From Anolis sagrei (Eukaryota > Chordata > Lepidosauria > Squamata > Anolidae): 64,000 bases of DNA. Made by a program: the position numbers and the translations under genes. The notes under the pieces are model-generated. The model did no database searches. It saw nothing but the letters and a program-made list of their open reading frames with translations, and had not been told where the DNA came from. The stretch lies in NCBI RefSeq assembly GCF_037176765.1, contig NC_090021.1, positions 190,046,378-190,110,377 on the forward strand, read 5' to 3'. Positions 15,059-24,000 of the stretch are shown here, in pieces; position 1 is the first letter of the stretch; each line of letters opens with the position of its first letter.

Positions 15059-18000
15059 GCCACTTTTTTTCCTAACAGAGATTTGAAGTGGCTAACAGTT
15101 CTAAAAGCAATGCAATATACAGTATAAAAATAAAGACTATAAATATTAAAATAGAATTTAACTAAACATTATTAAACTAAACAAAATGCCACATATTTCT
15201 TAATTTAAAATATGTTGATCTGCATTCTGTTTTTAAAATAATATCTCATTTTTAAATTTTTTTAGACATTGTTAAATCTAAGACATGAAAATCAAAGCAT
15301 TTCAGTGAGAAATACCAATACGCGCACAGTAGTAAATATAACCTTTGTTTTGTTTTGAAATTATATTACATACACATAGTATTTAAGGTAGCTCCTTGGA
15401 TTTCATGTTTTGTTATCCCCTGCTGGGCACCAAACACACCAAAATTGAGATCAGGGGGTATAGGGAGATCGGGATTGTCCGCAGCCCAAACAGCTTGAAA
15501 ACCTGAAATCAAGCAGCAATTCCAAATGTTAAAAAAGTGTTTTTCACTACTGACATTTGGTCATTCTTATGGATTACAATGAAACTGAGGCTTGTCTTAG
15601 GAGTTTCTTAAAATGTATAGCTTAGGACAAACTGTCTGAGGAACACAGGAAAATCTGGTAGTCACCCAGAAAACAGTAGGTTGTGAAACTAGACATTTGA
15701 ATATTTATCGGATTTCCGCATCACTCCTCAAAAACAAAAACAAAAAAGGTTTGTGGTCCACCTTGCCACTCCACAGGACACGAGGGCTGCAACTTCCCAT
15801 TGTTGCTCTTGCAGACACATAGCTCAAATGTATTTATTTATTTAGAACTTTTATATACCGGTCTTCTCACCTCCGCAGAGGGACTCAGGCCGGTTCACAA
15901 CAGTATCACAGACAATCGTTTAAAAAACATCACATCCCATAATACACTAAAACATTAAAATACTAAAATACAATCACATAATTACATTGGCCAAGTTGTC
16001 AAAATAAAATCGTACTTCATCACCATCCGTCCGTGTAGTCACGAGTTATTGACTCACTCATCAAATGCCAGTTTCCAGAGCCAAGTTTTCACCTGTTTTC
16101 TAAAAGTCAGGAGAGAAGGGGCAGTTCTAATCTCCAGTGGGAGAGAGTTCCAGAGCCGAGGGGCCACCACCGAGAAGGCCCTGTCCCTCGTCCCCACCAG
16201 ACGCGCTTGCGAGGATGGTGGGACCAAGAGCAGGGCCCCTCCAAAAGATCTTAACAATCTTGATGGTTCATAGTGGAGAAGTAAACTGGGCCAGAGTCAT
16301 TTAGGGATTTATAGGTTAACACCAGCACTTTGAATTGTGCTCGGAAGCTAATTGGCAGCCAGTGGAGCTGGCGCAACAGAGGAGTAGTATGCTCCCTATA
16401 CCCCGCTCCTGTTAGTAATCTGGCTGCCGCTCGTTGGACTAGTTGGAGCTTCCGGGCAGTCTTCAGAGGCAACCCCAAGTAGAGAGCGTTGCAGTAGTCT
16501 AAATGGGATGTAATCAGAGCGTGGACCACCGTGGCCCTAAAACCAAATGTTTCAGGGGAAAAGGAATGCACCTTTTCTCTGAACATCCACCCCACTGAGC
16601 TTTTTAGGATCTCCAGAGAACATTTTTAAGTTCATACACCTCTTATTTCAAAACAAAAATGCATTAGAGTCAAAAGTCAGAGCTCTTACTCATTTGAAAA
16701 TAGGTCAAAATAAGGCCTCTAAGGGTTTAAAAGTTACTCCTGAAATATCCAATCATATGGCAAAACATTAAAAAAATGCTCATTTAGCAGCTTAAAGGAC
16801 ACTGCAGCTCACTCAATGCCCAAAAATGTTCCAGTGGGGATGTACTGTTGAATCTTATAATCTGCAAAATGGTATTGGGGACATAGCGTAAAAGATTTAC
16901 TAAATTTAACTGACGTATATGACTGTATTCGCAGGTGGATAGGAATCAGGTGATTAGCCTGAATTGTTTGCTTTCCAATAGATCAGGAATTGTAATTTTA
17001 AAAAACCTCCCATTTTCATCTTCTTTCCCCATTCTTTTAGCAGAGAAGTGTTTCAAAAGCAGTTACTATCTCTGATGTCAAACGTACATTTGTGCTTGGT
17101 TTCCTGGTACTTCATCACACTAGAGAATGAAGCCACCTTAAATCCGGTTTCTGCCTCCTGCAAAATTCTGGGGTTTGTAGTTTAGTGAGGCTGTTAAACT
17201 ACAAAAACCCAGAATTCTGCAGAAGTCAGCAACCGGATTTAAAGTGGATTCATTCTCTAGTGTGATGAAATACGTGGATCTACTTGTATCCGTTTTTTTA
17301 AAATGAACATTGTTGTTTTACTCCCTTCACACAGAGGGATAAAAAATCACCCTAAAGGGTTTAAATGAATGTGTTTCTATTCAAACAGGACACCTTTGGT
17401 CAAAGGTATTGAGATAGAAAACTCAGTACAAGGACTTAAAGCACTTTGTCTGAATCAGGTTTTTTTTTTCTTTTTAAAAACCACAGCTCTGGCTAGGACA
17501 TGAATGTACCCCAACAAAACAGTATGTTGCAATATTGTGAAAATAACACTATAAAAGCATGCAATATAGGGACACTGAGCAGGTACCAATGTCTAAAGTT
17601 TATAGAACTACTTCTATGCAGATTTTTCAATGAAGAGACAGGATTTTATCCCACAACCACTCTAAGAAGGAGAGAAAATCATCTTACTTTTGTCACACTC
17701 CTCTATGGCCAAAGCAGCTTCGGATGCCTTTAAAAATCTTATGAATGCCGAATCTGTAGATTCTCCAACTTTGTTCTTTATGATGGAACATGAAACAATG
17801 GCTCCATAAACCTATATACATATATATAATATAAATATCTATTAAAATCAAACAAATTAATAGTTTACAACTAGCTCCAAAAATGGCATTCTATATCTTT
17901 AGTATTCTTTGAGTGGACTAAAAATGCATTATGGATCAGTGTTGATGCTGCATCTGTACCTTAAATGTGTTCTCCAAGACATTTTTAGTAAAAATCCTTG

Positions 18001-21000
18001 GGATTGTGACATGTATTACAGTTAATTTCCGAAGATCCACATCCAGTTCATGCCGACTTCCAGGAACTCTGTTTTGTGCCAAATATATCTAAATTGGAAA
18101 GAATAATAATGACATAACCTACAACAATATTGCCTTAATTTAGACAGTTTAGCAAGATTCAATGTTGGTTCCCAAATCATGCCCTCAAAGCAGATGGAGG
18201 CCCATGCTGATGGACCACACAGTTATGATTTAGCAATATTGCTCAAATGCCGTAACAGTAACAGCCAAGTTACTCTAAATAGTTTCAGCATAACTAAGGA
18301 AGGAGAAGAGAAGTCCATGAGTTTTCAGGCAGCATCTAGTTGTTACATCAGTATAAGCCATGAAAGGAAACTAGGATGATCTGTAGTTGTTTATAGTTCA
18401 TAACTCATGTCCACAGTGCATAAAAGCCTCTGATAAACGGAATCAAAGGTAAGCATAAGCTCTAATTCCCATTGTTCCCAACTAGGATGGAAAATGGTTA
18501 GGATTATACACCCAGAACTACTGACAATTATTAGCTATTTATCTCCGATTTGATTATTCAGATAGAGACAAATCATTCTGTCATATCAGGCTGCTCTAGT
18601 CAGTAATTAAGTCATGAAGAAAAACTATTCATATTATAATTTGTTGATATAAATTTTTACCTTGCTCAATCTGTTCACAAGAAATTATGTTAAATCAAGT
18701 AAAATGATATAGCGGCAGTCCCCGAGTTACAAACATCCGACTTACTAAAGATGAGAGACATCTGGAAGTGAGAGAAATCTACTCCTAAAAGGCAAAGTCC
18801 ACTCCTGGAAGAGTAATCATGGGGGAAAGGGGTCTCCACTGAAGCTTTCTCATCAATACTTCTTTCCACAAGACATTTTTTTCAATATACAATTATCACA
18901 GGAATAGAGTGTGGGGGGAAATCTTCTGAACAGGGGCACAGACAGCAAAACAAACACCACAGGGGTGTTAGCGCTTCCCTAAGCTATCCAAAGCAATATC
19001 TATATCTATATATATGGCTGGAGTTTGACTTAAAGAATGTACCGTTTCTGACTTACAAATAAATTCTGCTTAAGAAACTACAGAACTGATCTTGTTTGTA
19101 ACTTCGGACTGCCTGTATAAGTTTTTTTTACACAGTGGTTGGTGCTCTTTACTTTTTACCCAGTTCAGCCTTCCAGATGTTATTGAACGACAGCTCCCAA
19201 TACTTCTGGTTACCCCCATGTGGACTGGAGATAACGGGAATTGCAACACAAGAGCACTTGTGCCTCTGAGGTTGGGGAAAAGGTTAAAGCACATTTTAAA
19301 GCCAGGCATCCTTATATCTCAATTCTAACCCCCCTCTTCTGACTAAACAGAACCAGCTGCAGCCTTCCTGATGTTTCTGCATCACAACTACCATTAGGGT
19401 ACTGTTCCATTATCTGGGCAGAGGCCACCAGGGGCCCTAGAGAGAAAAGGATTGTCCCATTTATGCGGTGGAGTTAAAGGAGGAAAACCATTCCCATTTT
19501 TGCTGGCTATGCCCCCCTTTTCCATAAGGAGGACATGGGTGGGGAGGGAGGAATAACCGAACAGGGGGAAACGGTTGTTTTCCTCCTTCAACCCACCCTC
19601 CACCTCAATAAATGGGACAACACCTCTCTCTCGAGCACTCCTGGTGGCCTCTGCCCTGATAATGGAACAGTACCCCCCATCGGCTCTAGTCTGGATGGCT
19701 AATGACGAGGAATGCAGAATTGTAGTCCAGCACCTGGAGGACCACATACGGCAGGGCAGCCTATATTCAGGGCACGGGCCTTAAGTCTGACACATGTCAT
19801 ATAGCTTCACCACTAGGTTTCAGCGCCATGGAATCGTGGGAGTCACAGTTTTGCAAACTCTTGATATATCCTTCTCTCCCCAAGTACAAATCCCAGGACT
19901 GTTGGAAATGACAACCTTCATCAAGCCTTCTCTAGCAATCTGTTTGTCTATGATTTTGGTGCTTACTGTGTCCTGGATGTATGTTCTGGTGTGCAGCTTC
20001 CTTTACTCCAGTGATTCTCAACCTGTGGGTCCCCAGATGTTTTGGCCTTCAACTCCCAGAAATCCTAACAGCTGGAAAATGGCTGGGATTTCTGGGAATT
20101 TTAGGCCAAAACACCTGGGAACCCACAGGTTGAAAACCACTGCTTTACTCTATAGTTTCTGAGAAGTTATAAAAGAGGAAGAAGACAACATACACACACT
20201 CCCCCCCTCTCTCTCCTTTTGACAATGTGATCTCCTGATAGCTGTTTTGTCTCAAAGATATCTAAAACTGGACTAATACATTTTTTGTATCTGTGTATGC
20301 TGAACACATGAAGTAAACCAAATATGTTATTTCCATCAAAGTCTATTTCATTTTGTCTCTTGAGTGCATGATATGAAACAAGTTGTCTTTATAGGAGAGC
20401 ATTTTTGACCACTGGAAAAAAAAACACTTCCAAAGCTCTGCTGTTTTTATGCACTAGCAAATCTGACAAATTTCCTGACAGATCAGAGATTTCAGGTTAT
20501 TTGGTCTAACAGCCAAAACCATGCCTAGCATAATCATATTTGACCATATAATAAAAGAGAAGATTGTGCTCTAAAGAGTTTTTTTTAAAAAAATTGGCTC
20601 TTCTCTAAAAGATTATGTTCTCTAATACAGACTGCATAGCCCCCGGGTGGCACAGTGGGTTAAACTACTGAGCTGAACTTCCTGACCAAAAGGCCAGTGG
20701 TTCAAATCCATGGAGAAGGGTGAGCTCCCACTGTTAAACCCAGCTTCTACCAACCTAGCAGTTCAAAAACATGCAAATGTGAATAGATCAATAGATGCCA
20801 CTTCTGTGGGAAGGTAATGGCGCTCCATGCAGTGATGCTGGCCACATGACCTTGGTGTCTACAGGCAATGCCAGCTCTTCAGCTTAGAAATGGAGACAAG
20901 TACCATACCCAAGAGATGGACATGACTAGACTTAATGTCAAGGGGAAACCTTTACCTTTAGCCAGTTGAACAGGCCTGGGCAAACTTGGGCCCTCCAGGT

Positions 21001-24000
21001 GTTTTGGACTTCAACTTCCACAATTCGGACAACCCCCCTGTTAAAAGAGCTCTACTAGCTGCCAGTAAGTTTCCCAATTCAAGGTACAGGTTATTACCTA
21101 CAAAGCCCTAAATGGTTCCGGTCCAGCCTATCTTTGCTATCGCATCTTCCCCTATGAACTTGCGTGAGCTCCAAGATCTGCTGGGGAGGCCCTTCTCTCA
21201 CCCCTACTTCTGCCATAAGCACGGTTGGTGGGGACGAGGGAGAGGGCCTTGTTGGTGGTGGCCCCCCTGGCTCTGGAACTCTCTCTTCAAGATCGGATTA
21301 GCCCCCACCCTGTCCACTTTTCGTAAAGACCGAAAAACGTGGATGTTCCAATGTGTCTTTGATTAATCGGTTCACTAGATGAATTGGCCCTTCTAGCCAT
21401 ACCTTAATTTTCAGCACTTGCACTTTACTATTGTTGCTGTTCTGCAATTGTAGTGCACTAATTTGACTTGCCCCTTCCTGCCCTAACTTATCATCTGGCT
21501 CTTGTACTTTTCTATTAGTCCTGTCCTTGCAGTTATATTGCATGAGTGAAATGTCCACGATGTTCAATGTTTGGCTAGTGGTATGATGAATTATGTGTTT
21601 ACGGTGTTTTGTATATTTATTTTTATCGTGTTAAATTTTAACTTTGTTTGACTGGGCTTGGTCCCCATGTAAGCTGCCCCGAGTTCCTTCGGGGAGATGG
21701 TGGCAGGATACAAAAATAAAGTTGTTATTACGAAGGTTGAATGAAAAGTAATGCCTCCACCTTTGTAACTCCTCAACAGATGGCAGAACTGGTATGCGGC
21801 AGGTACTGGCTTGTTCAGTAGACTCTCCTCTACAGTTCCATTTGGCAGGAAGCCTTAGCATTGAACACTTGTGTTGTTAAAGTGCAAAGTATGGAACCCT
21901 GCGCAGACGGTCAGTGAATGCGACTTAAGCAACGTGCAGTCATTGAATTCTTGACAGCAGAAGGTATCATGCCAAACGATGTACAGTACTCACATCAACA
22001 CAATCTCCATCAACAGCTTGCATTCTCTGAATAATCTCCTTTGGGGTGACACCTTCTGCTGTCAAGAATTCAATGACTGCACGTTGCTTAAGTCGCATTG
22101 ACCAACCGTCTGCGCAGGGTTCCATACTTTGCATTTTAACAACACAACCATTCAATGCTAAGGCTTCCCGCCAAAATGGAACTGTAGAGGAGAGTCTACT
22201 GAACAAGTCAGTACCTGCTGCATACCAGTACTGCCATCTGTTGAGGCGTTCATTCAACCCTCGTATTAGTATTCCTAAAGGCCTCAGGCCTTTTCCTTTC
22301 CCCCCTCAGCCACATGGGCCACCTAGTGCAACCCCTTACAAGTGGTGTCAAGCTGTATTCACTCCGCAAGGCAATTGCACCCTGGTTTGTCATGTCAGGA
22401 GTGGCTTGAGAAACTGCGCCCGTACCTTAGGAAGCCTGACTTGGCCACGGTAGTCCATGCTCTAGTCACATCCCATTTAGACTACTGCAACGCTCTCTAC
22501 GTGGGGTTGCCTCTGAAGACTGCCCAGAAGCTTCAAATGGTCCAACGATCGGCAGCCAGGATGCTAACAGGAGCGGCACTCAGGGAGCATACCACTCCTC
22601 TGCTGCGCCAGCTCCACTGGCTGCCAATTTGCTACCGGGCACAATTCAAAGTGCTGGCTTTAGCCTTTAAAGCCCTAAACGGTTCTGGCCCAACCTACCT
22701 GTCCGAATGCATCTCCTCCTATGAACCATTTAGGACATTAAGATCGTCTGGGGAGGCCCTGCTCTTGATCCCGCCGGCTTCACAAGCACGCCTAGTGGGG
22801 ACGAGACAGGGCCTTCTCAGTGGTGGCCCCTCGGCTGTGGCATTCTGGAGGAAAGTAAAGACCTGGCTGTTTGAACAGGCATTCGACTAAGCAGTGTGAT
22901 TGATTGACTGACTATCGGAACACGGAATATTGGATAACGAGTTTGGATTCTGATTTCATTGATGAGACCTGATGGATTTGTTATATTGATGTAGTGATGT
23001 ACTGATATTGATGTTTAATGATTTGTGGTGCTATTGCTTTTAAATGCTTAATGATTTTGTATTGTGTATACCTAAATTGATGTAAACCGCTCTGAGTCGC
23101 CTAAGGGCTGAGAAGAGTGGTATACAAATACAGTAAATAAATAAATAAATCTGTTGAGGCGTTCATTAAACCCTTGTATTATTATTCCTAAAAGCCTCAG
23201 GCCTTTTCCTTTTCCCTCTCAGCCACATGGACCATCTAGTGCAACCCCTTACAAGTGGTGTCAAGCTGTATTCACTCTGCAACGCAACTGCTGCACCCTG
23301 GTTTTGTTTTGCTCTTTGTCATGTCAGGAGTGGCTTGAGAAACTACAAGTCACTTCTGGTGTGAGAGTATAGGCCGTCTGCAAGGACGTTGCCCAGGGGA
23401 CGCCGGGATGTTTTGATGTTTTTATCATCCTTGTGGGAGGCTTCTCTCATGTCCCCGCATGAGGAGCTGGAGCTGATAGAGGGAGCTCATCCACGCTCTC
23501 CCTGGTGCAGGGGTTTAACCCACTATTGCAGCCTGGAGACCTTCTGTGCAGGCCGGGCTGCATCTCCTACCCTAGGGCCCGCTCTGTCTCCTCTAGGCAA
23601 GGCTGCCGGCTCGTGGGCAAACTACACCTCCCGAGCAGGCCTGGGCCGCACCTTGGCGACGGCGGTGACGTGGGCGGAGTCCTCGAGGGCGCGCAAGGCC
23701 TGGGAAGCGCGCGCGTACTTGACGAAGAGCGGGCCGCGGGGGTTCCTCCTGGGGTGGCAGAGGTTGCCACTGAGCACGCTCCAGACCTCCTCGATGCCGC
23801 CGAAGGAGGCGAAGTGCCGGGTCGGGAAGCGGTACTTGCCCTTCAGCACCACCAGGAGGCGGCTGTAGCGGGGCTCGTCGTAGTTGGCGTAGCTCAGGCA
23901 GCGCGGCTGGGCGGGCTCGGGAGAAGGCGCCGCCGGGCGGGTGGGCTTGGGAGGAGGCTCTTGCGGCCGGAAGGCCCGGGAAAAAGGCGCCGCCGGCTGG

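Noticed and set aside
20640-20720. tRNA-like A and B boxes
   Set aside because: Part of a SINE with a long non-tRNA body; no cloverleaf could be closed, so not a tRNA gene. The same holds for the other SINE heads.
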